Shown here piece by piece: positions 43,270 through 54,749 of a stretch of DNA of 64,000 nt (position 1 is its first letter; every line of letters starts with the position of its first letter). The DNA is from Anaeromyxobacter sp. GTDB lineage: Bacteria; Myxococcota; Myxococcia; Myxococcales; Anaeromyxobacteraceae. The stretch is taken from the NCBI GenBank assembly GCA_025360965.1, contig JANYBC010000214.1, forward strand, positions 1 to 64,000, written 5' to 3'. Position numbers and translations under genes: made by a program. Under the pieces are notes generated by a model. That model ran no database searches, had not been told where the DNA came from, and worked only from the letters and a program-made list of their open reading frames with translations.

Positions 43270-43644
43270 ATGGTGAAGAGGCTCGGTGCCGTGCTCGTGC
43301 TGGTCGCGCTCTCCGGCTGCGGCGACGTCATCAAGGAGCTGCTCACCCAGGCCTCCTGCAACATCGCCACGGCCGGCATCTGCCTGGACTACAGCGGCCC
43401 CGCCGGCACCTCCCTCACCCGGTTCGAGACCACCTGCGCCACCTCGCTCGGGACCAACAGCTCGGCGGCCTGCCCGGGCGCCAACCGGATCGGCAGCTGC
43501 TCGCTCTCTCCCTTCACCGGGGTCACCGAGGCCATCCGCTACTACTCGGGGGCCCCGATGCCCTGGACGGTCCCCCTGGCGATCACCGACTGCGCCACCG
43601 CCGGGACCAAAGCCGGCGTCAGCGCCACCTTCACGCCCGGTTAG
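43270..43644 (+). CDS. small cysteine-rich lipoprotein
   Basis: The 124-residue protein begins with a short signal peptide and lipobox LSGC (Cys17). At least seven further cysteines occur, with spacing suggesting disulfides (SCNIATAGIC, TTCATSL, AACPG, GSCSLS, TDCATAG). AGGGGG precedes ATG 43270. No family recognised. It is short, but the lipobox, even codon use and ribosome site support it as real. Confidence 0.72.
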   Translation: MVKRLGAVLVLVALSGCGDVIKELLTQASCNIATAGICLDYSGPAGTSLTRFETTCATSLGTNSSAACPGANRIGSCSLSPFTGVTEAIRYYSGAPMPWTVPLAITDCATAGTKAGVSATFTPG

Positions 43645-43686
43645 TGTCACACCCCTCGTCACGGAACACGCCCGCCGCCCGCGACA

Positions 43687-43705
43687 TGTCACGCCGCATG
43701 TGACA
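43687..43705. promoter_or_regulatory. candidate activator binding site (UAS) for the aldehyde dehydrogenase promoter
   Basis: TGTCAC (43687-43692) and GTGACA (43700-43705) form an inverted repeat with a 7-bp centre, about 100 bp upstream of the predicted start point of the -24/-12 promoter. A further TGTCAC lies at 43645-43650. The distance is normal for a sigma-54 enhancer-binding protein, and the AcoR-like gene at 45767-47743 is the obvious candidate regulator. Confidence 0.5.
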
Positions 43706-43770
43706 GCGCGGCGATGACGCACCCGCCCTACGATCGAGCAAGTCCGACCGGTTGAGCGCCCGTGCGCGGA

Positions 43771-43786
43771 TGGCCCGCCCGTTGCT
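43771..43786 (+). promoter_or_regulatory. sigma-54 (-24/-12) promoter for the aldehyde dehydrogenase operon
   Basis: TGGCCCG-CCCG-TTGCT matches TGGCAYR-N4-TTGCW with one mismatch (C for A in the -24 box) and exact spacing. It lies 52 bp before the ATG at 43839; transcription would begin near 43797. An AcoR-like sigma-54 activator lies convergently 0.4 kb past the operon, supporting a dedicated circuit. Confidence 0.75.
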
Positions 43787-43838
43787 CTCCCTCCGTGCAG
43801 ACCCCCGCGCCGCGGTCTGGCGCTCACACGGAGCCACC

Positions 43839-45359
<1,521 letters not shown>

Positions 45360-45364
45360 CCTTC

Positions 45365-45757
45365 ATGGAGCTCCCGCCCCGCGTCGTCGCCACCGAGGCC
45401 GCCCTGGCGCTCATCGAGCGCCTGGCGGCCAAGCACGGGGAACTGCTCTTCCACCAGTCGGGAGGTTGCTGCGACGGGAGCGCGCCCATGTGCTTCCAGC
45501 GCGGCGAGCTGCTGGTCGGCGACTCCGACAAGCTGCTCGGTGAGATCGGGGGCCAGCCCTTCTACATGGGGCTGGCCCAGTTCGCCGCCTGGCGCCACAC
45601 CCAGCTGATCATCGACGTGGTTCCCGGTCGCGGCGGCATGTTCTCGCTGGAGGGGGTCGAGGGGGTCCGCTTCCTCACCCGCTCCCGCGTCTTCACCGAC
45701 GAGGAGCACGCCGCGCTGGTCGCCGCCGAGGGGCCGGAGCGGCTGCGGTACGGCTGA
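45365..45757 (+). CDS. DUF779 family protein
   Basis: The 130-residue protein has the conserved cysteine motif GGCCDGSAPMC near residue 34, and a C-terminal acidic helix. Members are commonly encoded next to AldB/AcoD-type aldehyde dehydrogenases, and a role with that enzyme is assumed, but the biochemical function is unproven. ATG 45365 lies 5 bp after the dehydrogenase gene. A perfect hairpin covers the stop codon. Confidence 0.85.
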   Translation: MELPPRVVATEAALALIERLAAKHGELLFHQSGGCCDGSAPMCFQRGELLVGDSDKLLGEIGGQPFYMGLAQFAAWRHTQLIIDVVPGRGGMFSLEGVEGVRFLTRSRVFTDEEHAALVAAEGPERLRYG

Positions 45758-45771
45758 GCCGCCGGCTCAGC
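45753..45771. terminator. bidirectional hairpin over two convergent stop codons
   Basis: GCTGAGCC (45753-45760), loop GCC, GGCTCAGC (45764-45771) is a perfect 8-bp stem with a 3-base loop. It contains the stop codons of both convergent genes (TGA at 45755-45757 and, on the minus strand, at 45769-45767). No T-runs flank it, so it may be a pause or roadblock rather than a full intrinsic terminator. Confidence 0.45.
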
Positions 45772-47743
45772 GCGGCGGCCGGACCAGGCTGTGGCGCTGC
45801 AGCCGGCGGTAGAGGGTCATCCGCGAGACCCCCAGCTCGGCGGCGGCGCGGGCCACGTTCCACTCGCAGGTGGTGAGCAGGTGGGCGAGCGCCTGGGCGT
45901 CGGTCTCACCGGGCGCCGGCGCGGCGGCTGGCGTCGGCGGCGGCTGTGCCCGCGGCGCGAGCAGCTCGGCCGGGAGGTGGCAGGCGTCGATCTGCTGGCG
46001 CGGAGCGGTGGCGGCGGCGCGCAGCACCACGTTGCGGAGCTGCCGGACGTTGCCGGGCCAGGAGAAGGCCTGCAGCGCCGCGATGGCCTCGTCGGAGAGG
46101 GTGAGGCCGCTGCGCCCGACCTCGGCCTCGGCCTGCTCGAGGAAGGCCTGGGCCAACCCCGGGATGTCCTCGACGCGCTGGCGCAGCGGCGGGACGGTGA
46201 TGGAGAGGACGTCGAGCCGGTAGTAGAGGTCCTCGCGGAAGCGCCCCTCCGCCACCGCGACCCGGAGCTCCTTGTTGGTGGCGGAGATGACCCGCACGTC
46301 GATGCGGCGCCGGGCCCCACCGCCGAGCCGCACCACCTCGCTCTCCTGCAGGACCCGCAGCAGCGCCGTCTGGCCGGTCGGCGAGAGCTCGCTCACCTCG
46401 TCGAGGAACAGGGTCCCGCCGCTGGCCTGCTCGAACTTGCCGGCGCTGCCGTCGCGGCGCCCGCCGGTGAAGGTGCCGGCCTCGTAGCCCAGCAGCTCGG
46501 CCTCGACCAGCGACTCGGGGAGGGAGCCGCAGTTGACGGCCACGAACGGCGCCCCGGCCCGCGGCCCGGCGCCGTGGATGGCCTGGGCATAGAGCTCCTT
46601 GCCGGTGCCCGACTCGCCGAAGAGGACCACCGGCAGGGCGTTGCGCGTCGCCACCCGGGCCAGCTCGACCGTGGCGCGCATGGCCTCAGACTCGAAGAGG
46701 ATCTGGTCGAAGCCCCAGCGCAGCGCCGGCGCGGCGGGCGCGGCCGGGTGACCCGGGGCGCGGGGCCGGTGGGTGACCAGCGAGGGCTCGCCCACCGCGC
46801 GCAGCACCGCCCCGACCGGGCAGCCCTGGTGGAGCACCGGCTGGACCACCAGCCGCAGGTCGCGCCAGGCCACCTCGCCATCGGACAGGCCGTCACCGGT
46901 CACCAGCCGCTCCACCTCCAGCCGCAGGTCGGGCGGGAGCCTACCGGCGGTCTGCCCGACGCGCGACGCGCCAGTGCCGTTGGTGGCCAGGATGCGCCCC
47001 GACTCGTCGACCGCCAGGAGCGCCTCGTCCCTGCCACGGGCGGCGCGGAAGGCGAAGCGGATCACCTCGTCGCGCACGCTGGCGGCCACCGCCAGCCGCT
47101 CCTCGATGGCGCGGGCGATCGCCTTGGCGATGACCAGCGCCTGCGGGTGGTGGGCCTCCCACGGGCCGGTGATGTCGACCAGCCCGACCGGGGTCTCCTC
47201 GCCGGGCCGGAAGACCGGGGCGCCGGCGCAGGACCAGGGCTGCCAGGCCTCGACGAAGTGCTCGGAGGCGAAGACCTCCACCGGCTTCCCCTCGGCGATG
47301 GCCGTGCCCGGGCCGTTGGTCCCGGCCGACTCCTCCGACCAGCAGGCCCCCGGGGCGAAGTTGATCTCGGCGACCCCCTCGACCGCCGGCTGGTGGCCCT
47401 GCAGCGAGAGCATCCACCCGGCCGCGTCGAAGTAGGCGAGGACGTGCTGGATGGAGCCGAGGCGGCGCGCGAACTCCTCGAGGATGGGCTGGGCCAGGCG
47501 GTAGGCCGGGTCGCGGCGGCAGCGCTCCTCCAGCTCCCCGGCGCGGAGGGTGCGGAGCGGGCGGCGCAGCGTCGGATCGACGCTGTAGTCCTCGCGGGCG
47601 CGGTGCCAGGAGCGGGCGATCTCGGGAGGCAGCCCCGGGGCCTCCTCGCCGTCCTCGACGAAGCGGAGCCAGGCGCGGTCGAGGAAGCGCCGCCGCTGGA
47701 GCGGCATCGAGTGCGGTGGAATCAGGACGGCGCGGTCGGTCAT
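45767..47743 (-). CDS. AcoR-like sigma-54 activator (GAF-AAA-Fis)
   Basis: Activates sigma-54 promoters on sensing a small molecule. The 658-residue protein has an N-terminal GAF-type sensing region (about 30-330), including the AcoR-family stretch [13 protein letters not shown]. The AAA+ domain (about 340-575) has GESGTGKE, and the contact loop reads GTFTGG, a variant of GAFTGA. Walker B (LFLDEVSEL) is intact. A Fis-type helix-turn-helix ([16 protein letters not shown]) ends the protein. ATG 47743 gives the family start; a small palindrome, GGTCA-TG-TGACC, overlaps it. Likely target: the sigma-54 promoter at 43771. Confidence 0.9.
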   Translation of the reverse strand: MTDRAVLIPPHSMPLQRRRFLDRAWLRFVEDGEEAPGLPPEIARSWHRAREDYSVDPTLRRPLRTLRAGELEERCRRDPAYRLAQPILEEFARRLGSIQHVLAYFDAAGWMLSLQGHQPAVEGVAEINFAPGACWSEESAGTNGPGTAIAEGKPVEVFASEHFVEAWQPWSCAGAPVFRPGEETPVGLVDITGPWEAHHPQALVIAKAIARAIEERLAVAASVRDEVIRFAFRAARGRDEALLAVDESGRILATNGTGASRVGQTAGRLPPDLRLEVERLVTGDGLSDGEVAWRDLRLVVQPVLHQGCPVGAVLRAVGEPSLVTHRPRAPGHPAAPAAPALRWGFDQILFESEAMRATVELARVATRNALPVVLFGESGTGKELYAQAIHGAGPRAGAPFVAVNCGSLPESLVEAELLGYEAGTFTGGRRDGSAGKFEQASGGTLFLDEVSELSPTGQTALLRVLQESEVVRLGGGARRRIDVRVISATNKELRVAVAEGRFREDLYYRLDVLSITVPPLRQRVEDIPGLAQAFLEQAEAEVGRSGLTLSDEAIAALQAFSWPGNVRQLRNVVLRAAATAPRQQIDACHLPAELLAPRAQPPPTPAAAPAPGETDAQALAHLLTTCEWNVARAAAELGVSRMTLYRRLQRHSLVRPPR

Positions 47744-47875
47744 GTGACCCTCGCAGCTCCCCCCGGCGATCGACGTGATGCCGGGAAATCTAACCCGAAC
47801 CCGAGCTGCATGTCGCACCCACCAAAGGACCAGTCCCGCCGAGGCCGGTTCGCCCGGTCCGGGGGGGCCGGAGGC

Positions 47876-49236
<1,361 letters not shown>

Positions 49237-49240
<4 letters not shown>

Positions 49241-50535
49241 CCGCCCACCTTCCCGGCGCAGTCGCCGGGGGCGGGCTGGGCCGTCTCGGGGCCGGGGAGC
49301 AGCAGGACCGCCTCGGTGCCGCCCCCGGGTCGCGACGCGAGCGAGAGGTCCCCGCCGTGCTGGCGCGCCAGCGCCCGGGCGATGGTCAGGCCCAGGCCGC
49401 TCCCCTGCGCCTTGGTGGTGACCCCCGGCTCGAAGACCTGCCGCCCCAGCGAGGGATCGAGCCCGGGCCCGCGGTCGGCCACCAGCACGCGGGCTCCGCC
49501 CCCCGGCTCCGAGGTGATGCGCAGCAGCACCTTCGACTCGGGCGGCGAGGCGTCGAGGGCGTTCTGCACCAGGTTGATGAGCACCTGCTTCACCTTGCGC
49601 GGGTCGCAGCGGGCCGGGGCCGGCGCCGGGGCGTCGACCTCGAGCTCGACGCCGCGCTCGTGGGCCAGCCCCTCGTGGAGCGCCGCCACCTCCCGGCAGA
49701 GCTCGCCGGCGTCGTGGTCGCCGAGCGCCAGCGGGACCAGCGGGCGCGAGAAGTTGAGGAACTCGTCGAGGATGGCCTGCATCCGGTCGACCTCGTGGCG
49801 CAGCACCGCCAGCCGCTCGGCCCCCTTGCCTGCCGCCAGCGCCGGGGCCAGCAGCCCGGCCAGCCCCTTCACCGAGGCCAGTGGGTTCTTCAGCTCGTGG
49901 GCGATCTCGGCGGAGAGGGCGGTCAGCTCCTCGGCCCGCTCGGCGTGGGCGCGCAGCGACTCGGTCTGGGCTCGAACCGTCCGCCGCAGCATGGCGTCGA
50001 AGGCCCGGCGCACGAAGCGCCCCAGCTGCCGGCTCAGCCCCAGCAGCACTGTGAAGGTGACGGCCACCGTGAGCGTCCGGGAGGTCGGGATCCGCCCGGG
50101 GTCGGTGAGCAGCGGGAGGCGGAGCCAGAGGTCGCCGCGCGTCAGCTGCAGGACCGTGAAGGTGAAGACCGCGAACATCTCCAGGGCCATCAGGTAGGTG
50201 GCCACCGCCGGCGAGCCGAAGAGGCCGATGGCGACCGTCACCAGCACCATGACCGGCAGGAACGGGCTCTCCAGCCCGCCGCTCACCACGCTGAAGGTGA
50301 CGATGGAGGCCACCGCCACCACCAGGTTGCGGTCGATGGCGTGCCGCGACAGCCCGCGCCGCTGCCAGCGCCGGAACTCGATGACGAAGATGGCGGCCAG
50401 CAGCGGGACCGCCACCGCCAGGATGATGATGCGCCAGCCGGTCGGATCGACCCACCAGGTCCAGGCGAAGAGGACCACCAGCGCCGGGATCAGCGAGAGC
50501 CGGGCGCGGGTGAAGAGCCCGAAGAGCCGGGACAT
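49237..50535 (-). CDS. membrane histidine kinase (NtrB-like)
   Basis: The 432-residue protein has about five to six N-terminal membrane helices (residues 10-185), and no large sensor domain. A coiled linker leads to the dimerisation domain with H-box HELKNPLASVKG, then the ATPase domain with NLVQNALDAS, ADRGPGLD and GSGLGLTIA. A membrane-intrinsic signal is therefore expected. ATG 50535 is directly preceded by AGGAG with no spacer; TTG at 50577 is an alternative start giving 14 more residues. It is paired with the NtrC-type regulator. Confidence 0.88.
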
Positions 50536-50671
50536 CTCCTGCCGCTGGATCTCCTCGAAGCCGTCCCTGGGGGTCAATCGCCGATCCTCGCGCGGCGCTG
50601 GCCGCAGCAGGAGGATACGACGGGGCGGGCGATCGCGCACCTCGTCCGTCCGTTCGCGTTTCCGTACCGCC

Positions 50672-50687
50672 TGTCGGAATCCCGACG
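50672..50687. promoter_or_regulatory. candidate activator site upstream of the exporter promoter
   Basis: TGTCGG (50672-50677) and CCGACG (50682-50687) form an imperfect inverted repeat, one mismatch, about 95 bp upstream of the predicted start point of the sigma-54 promoter at 50749. The location suits the divergently encoded NtrC-type regulator. Confidence 0.4.
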
Positions 50688-50748
50688 GCCGGGCGCGGCT
50701 CCAACACCGGGAAGGCGCGCCGCAGGCCCTTGGGGCCTCTCGCGACGC

Positions 50749-50764
50749 CGGCACGCCGCTTGCC
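50749..50764 (+). promoter_or_regulatory. sigma-54 (-24/-12) promoter for the exporter operon
   Basis: CGGCACG-CCGC-TTGCC retains the invariant GG and GC at correct spacing and differs from the consensus only at the first and last positions. It lies 49 bp before the ATG at 50813 and next to the divergent kinase/NtrC-type pair. Confidence 0.65.
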
Positions 50765-50812
50765 CTTGTGCCGGTGGCGCGGTCCAATGCGCCACCTTCA
50801 GGAGATCCAGAC

Positions 50813-51853
50813 ATGCGCCGCGTCGTCATCGCCCTCGCCAGCTTCACGCTCCTGCTCGCCGCCCTCATCTCGCTCAAGGTCTGGTCCCAGGCGCGCGCCC
50901 TGGCGGCGCCGGCCGGCGGGTCGGGCCAGATCGAGGCGGTGGTGATCGACCTGGCCTCGCGGGTCGGCGCCCGCGTTCTGGAGGTGAAGGTGCGCGAGGG
51001 GCAGGCGGTCAAGGCCGGCGACCTGCTGGTGCGGCTCGACTGCGCCGACCCGGACGCGGCGCTGGCCGAGGCCGAGGCCCGGCTGGCCACGGCCCGGGCC
51101 CAGGCGGTGGCGGCGGCGGCGCAGCGGCAGTCGGCGGTCGGCTCCACGGCGGCGGCGCGCGCCGGACAGTCTGCGGCCGGGGCCCAGGCCGCCTCGCTGG
51201 CCGCCCTGCGGGACGTGGCCGAGCGGCAGGCGAAGCGGACCTCCTCCATGGGCGAGGCGGTCTCGGAGGCCAGCCTCGATCAGACCCGGGCGGCAGCCGA
51301 CGGGCTGCGCCACCAGGCCGAGGCGGCCGCGGCGCAGGCGGTGGCCAGCGAGGCGCAGGCCCGGGCGGCCAACGCCGGGGTCGGCGCCGCCGAGGCCCAG
51401 GCCCGGGCGGCCGAGGCCCAGGTCAAGGCGGCGGAGGCGGCGGTCTCCCGCACCCGGCTGCTGTCAGGGGAGTGCGAGCTCAAGGCGCCGCGCGACGCCG
51501 AGGTCTCGAAGCTGCCGCACCAGGCGGGCGAGCTGGTCGGCCCCGGGGCGGTGCTGGTCCGGCTGGTCGACCTCTCCGAGCCGAAGGCGACCTTCTACCT
51601 GCCCAACGCCGAGGTCGGCGCCGTGAAGGCCGGGGCGGCGGCCGCGGTGGTGGCCGACGCCTGGCCCGGGAGGACCTTTGAGGGGACGGTGCGGACCGTC
51701 TCGCTGGAGGCCGAGTTCACGCCGCGAAACATCCAGACCCGCACCGACCGCGATCGGCTGGTCTACCCGGTCGAGGTGACCGTGAAGGACCCGGAGCACC
51801 GGCTGCGCGCCGGGATGCCGGTCCAGGTCACCATCCCGGGCACGGGCCGGTAG
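50813..51853 (+). CDS. HlyD/EmrA-family membrane fusion protein
   Basis: Periplasmic adaptor that links an inner-membrane exporter with an outer-membrane channel. The 346-residue protein has one N-terminal membrane anchor (about 5-22) and a biotinyl/lipoyl-like half (AVVIDLASRVGARVLEV). A long Ala/Glu/Gln-rich coiled-coil hairpin (about 80-215) follows, then the second lipoyl half and beta-barrel (ELKAPRDAEVSKL onward). ATG 50813 is preceded by AGGAG. It starts the five-gene exporter operon; no TolC-like gene is in the window. Confidence 0.9.
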   Translation: MRRVVIALASFTLLLAALISLKVWSQARALAAPAGGSGQIEAVVIDLASRVGARVLEVKVREGQAVKAGDLLVRLDCADPDAALAEAEARLATARAQAVAAAAQRQSAVGSTAAARAGQSAAGAQAASLAALRDVAERQAKRTSSMGEAVSEASLDQTRAAADGLRHQAEAAAAQAVASEAQARAANAGVGAAEAQARAAEAQVKAAEAAVSRTRLLSGECELKAPRDAEVSKLPHQAGELVGPGAVLVRLVDLSEPKATFYLPNAEVGAVKAGAAAAVVADAWPGRTFEGTVRTVSLEAEFTPRNIQTRTDRDRLVYPVEVTVKDPEHRLRAGMPVQVTIPGTGR

Positions 51854-51855
51854 CC

Positions 51856-52623
51856 GTGCAGGAGCGGTCCAGCAGCGCAGCCGGCCAGCCGGCCATCGTC
51901 GCCCGCGACCTGCGGCGCCGCTTCGGCGCGGTGCAGGCGCTCGATGGGCTCGGCTTCACTGTGGCGCGCGGCGAACTCTACGGCCTGGTCGGCCCCGACG
52001 GCGCCGGCAAGACCACCGCCATCCGGGCGCTGGCCGGCCTCATCGATCTCGACGGCGGCGAGGCGCGCATCCTCGGGCTCGACCCGGCCCGCGACGGCGC
52101 GGTGCGGGAGCGGCTCGGGCTGATGCCGCAGCAGTACAGCCTCTACCGCGACCTGACCGTGGGCGAGAACCTGCGCTTCTTCGGACGGCTGGCGACGCTC
52201 CCGGCCGCGCGCTACCGCGAGCGCGCGGCGCGCCTGCTGGCGCTCACCCGGCTGGCCCCCTTCGTCGACCGGCGCGCCGACCAGCTCTCCGGCGGGATGT
52301 ACAAGAAGCTGGCGCTCTCCTGCGCGCTGCTCACCGAGCCGGAGGTGCTGCTGCTCGACGAGCCGACCAACGGGGTCGACCCGGTCTCGCGCCGAGAGCT
52401 CTGGGCCCTGCTCCACGAGTTCGTCGACGGCGGCATGGCGGTGGTGATCAGCACGCCCTACATGGACGAGGCCGAGCGCTGCCACCGGGTCGGGCTGGTC
52501 CACCACGGCCGGCTCCTGCTCGAGGGCCCGCCGGGCCGCCTGCTGGCCGACTTCGAGCGCGCCGGCCACGCCCGGCCGACCTTCGAGGAGCTCTTCATCG
52601 ACTCGATCGGGCGGGCCGCGTGA
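51856..52623 (+). CDS. ABC exporter ATPase, first of two
   Basis: ATP-binding subunit of an ABC-2 type exporter. The 255-residue protein has Walker A GPDGAGKTT, signature LSGGMYKKLAL and Walker B LLLDEPTNGVD. It starts with GTG at 51856, 2 bp after the fusion-protein gene, and its stop overlaps the next gene's GTG (GTGA). Separate ATPases in place of the fused YbhF protein suggest a split YbhF-like arrangement. Confidence 0.9.
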   Translation: MQERSSSAAGQPAIVARDLRRRFGAVQALDGLGFTVARGELYGLVGPDGAGKTTAIRALAGLIDLDGGEARILGLDPARDGAVRERLGLMPQQYSLYRDLTVGENLRFFGRLATLPAARYRERAARLLALTRLAPFVDRRADQLSGGMYKKLALSCALLTEPEVLLLDEPTNGVDPVSRRELWALLHEFVDGGMAVVISTPYMDEAERCHRVGLVHHGRLLLEGPPGRLLADFERAGHARPTFEELFIDSIGRAA

Positions 52624-53588
52624 CCGCCTCGGCCCCCGCGGGCGCCGCGGTCGACCACGCCATCGTGGTCAGCGACCTGACCCGCCGCTTCGGCGAATTC
52701 ACCGCCGTCGACCGGGTCTCCTTCGAGGTCGAGCAGGGGGAGATCTTCGGCTACCTCGGCGCCAACGGCGCCGGGAAGAGCACCACCATCCGCATGTTGA
52801 TCGGGCTGCTGGCGCCCAGCGGCGGGAAGGCCACCGTGGCCGGCCACGACGTGGCCACGGCGCCGAACCGGGTCAAGGAGTCGATCGGCTACATGTCGCA
52901 GAAGTTCTCGCTCTACCTCGACCTGCCGGTGGAGGAGAACCTGCTCTTCTTCGGCGCCGCCTACGGCCTGGAGGGCAAGGCGCTGCGGCTCCGCTCGGCC
53001 GAGTTGCTGGAGCGGGTCGGGCTCGACGCCCAGCACGAGGCCACCACCGGCGACCTGCCGGGCGGGCAGCGGCAGCGGCTGGCGCTGGCCTGCGCGCTGC
53101 TCCACCGCCCCGGCATCGTCTTCCTCGACGAGCCGACCGCTGGGGTCGACCCGGTGGCGCGGCGGGCCTTCTGGGAGCTGATCCGCGAGTTGGCCCGGGG
53201 CGGCACCACGGTCTTCGTCACCACCCACTACCTCGACGAGGCCGAGTACTGCCGGCGCATCGGGCTGATGGTGGACGGCAAGCTGGTGGCGCTCGACACC
53301 CCGGCCGGCCTGAAGCGGACCTGGGTGCCGGACCGGGTGCTGGTGGCGCGTGGCCGCGGCCTGGCGGCGGCCGGCAGCAGGCTGCAGGGCGCGGCCGGGG
53401 TGCGGGCGGTGGCCCCCTTCGGCGCCGGGCTGCACCTGCGCGTCGACCCGGCCAGGCTCGACGGCGCGGCGGTGGCGCAGGCGCTGCGCGAGGCGGGCGC
53501 CGAGGCGGTCGAGGTGGAGGAGGCGTCCCCCTCGCTGGAGGACGTCTTCCTGGCGGTCGTCGACCGCAGCGCGGAGCGCAGGCCATGA
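52620..53588 (+). CDS. ABC exporter ATPase, second of two
   Basis: ATPase of the same exporter, 322 residues, with Walker A GANGAGKST and Walker B VFLDEPTAGVD. The signature reads LPGGQRQR instead of LSGGQ, a change also known in the second half of YbhF-type proteins. An extra C-terminal domain of about 80 residues ends the protein. It overlaps the preceding ATPase and the following permease by four bases, so the subunits are made together. Confidence 0.9.
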   Translation: MTASAPAGAAVDHAIVVSDLTRRFGEFTAVDRVSFEVEQGEIFGYLGANGAGKSTTIRMLIGLLAPSGGKATVAGHDVATAPNRVKESIGYMSQKFSLYLDLPVEENLLFFGAAYGLEGKALRLRSAELLERVGLDAQHEATTGDLPGGQRQRLALACALLHRPGIVFLDEPTAGVDPVARRAFWELIRELARGGTTVFVTTHYLDEAEYCRRIGLMVDGKLVALDTPAGLKRTWVPDRVLVARGRGLAAAGSRLQGAAGVRAVAPFGAGLHLRVDPARLDGAAVAQALREAGAEAVEVEEASPSLEDVFLAVVDRSAERRP

Positions 53589-54721
53589 CCGGCTCCCGGC
53601 TGCTCCGCTCGCTGCTCCGCATCGGCGCCATGGCCGGCAAGGAAGCCATCCACGTCCGGCGCGACCCGCGCACCCTGGGGTTGGCGCTGGTCATGCCGGT
53701 GGTGATGCTCTTCCTCTTCGGCTACGGCGTCTCCTCCGACCTCGATCACATCCCGCTGGTCTTCGCGGACCAGGACCAGAGCGAGGCCTCGCGGGCGCTG
53801 GCGCGGGCCTTCGACGGCTCGGGCGAGTTCACGGTGGTGGGGCGCCCGGCGCCGGAGGGCGTCGAGGCGCTCTTCCGCGGCGGCGTGGCGGTGGCGGCGC
53901 TGGTGGTGCCGCGGGGCTACCAGCGGGACCTCCTGCTCGGCAAGCGGGCCGAGGTCCAGCTCATGCTCGACGGCGCCGATCCGGTGGTCGGCAACCAGGT
54001 GCTGGCCAAGGCCGACGCCATCGCCCGCGTCGAGAGCCAACGGCTGGCCGGCGCCGCCTTCGCCCGGCTGCAGCCGCCGCTGCAGGTCAAGGTCTGGACC
54101 CGCTACAACCCGGAGGGGCGCTCGGCGCTCTACATGGTGCCGGGGCTCTCGGCCTTCCTGCTGGCCATCACCGCGGTGATGCTGACCGCCCTGGCCATCG
54201 CCGGCGAGTGGGAGCGAGGTTCGATGGAGCAGCTCTTCGCCTCGCCGGTGGGGCGCCTGGAGATCGTGCTCGGCAAGCTGCTCCCCTACCTGGTGCTCGG
54301 CCTGCTCGAGCTCCTGCTGGTGGTCGCCTTCGGCGCGCTGGTGTTCGACGTCCCCATCCGCGGGAGCCTGCCGCTGATCATGCTCTTCGGGCTGGTCTTC
54401 ATGGCCGGCATGCTCGGGCAGGGGCTCTTCATCTCGGTGGTGGCCAAGAACCAGCTGGTGGCCACCCAGGCCGGGGCGCTCTCGGCCATGCTCCCCGCCA
54501 TCATCCTCTCCGGCATGATCTTCCCCATCGAGAACATGCCGCTGCCGCTGCGGACCATCTCGCGCCTCATCCCGTCGCGCTACCTGGTCCACGGGCTGCG
54601 CGGCATCCTGCTCAAGGGGAACGGGCTCGACGTGCTCTGGCCGGACCTGCTGGCCATGGCGCTCTTCGCCGTGGCCATCCTCGGGCTGGCCACAGCCCGC
54701 TTCAAGCGGAGGGTGGCGTGA
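53585..54721 (+). CDS. ABC-2 type permease, first of two
   Basis: Membrane subunit of the exporter. The 378-residue protein has one N-terminal helix, a large periplasmic loop (about 50-170) and five C-terminal helices, the YhhJ/YbhS architecture. Family segments include EWERGSMEQLFASPV and the late LIPSRYLVHGLRGILLKG. Start ATG overlaps the ATPase stop. It probably forms a heterodimer with the next permease. Confidence 0.9.
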   Translation: MTGSRLLRSLLRIGAMAGKEAIHVRRDPRTLGLALVMPVVMLFLFGYGVSSDLDHIPLVFADQDQSEASRALARAFDGSGEFTVVGRPAPEGVEALFRGGVAVAALVVPRGYQRDLLLGKRAEVQLMLDGADPVVGNQVLAKADAIARVESQRLAGAAFARLQPPLQVKVWTRYNPEGRSALYMVPGLSAFLLAITAVMLTALAIAGEWERGSMEQLFASPVGRLEIVLGKLLPYLVLGLLELLLVVAFGALVFDVPIRGSLPLIMLFGLVFMAGMLGQGLFISVVAKNQLVATQAGALSAMLPAIILSGMIFPIENMPLPLRTISRLIPSRYLVHGLRGILLKGNGLDVLWPDLLAMALFAVAILGLATARFKRRVA

Positions 54722-54749
54722 GCGCCCTCCGGGCCCGGCGAGGTGCACC

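Noticed and set aside
40707-43703. Long plus-strand frame of about 998 codons
   Set aside because: Most of it is antisense to pruA and the outer-membrane protein gene. Only the 42909-43140 part looks protein-like and is described as a remnant.
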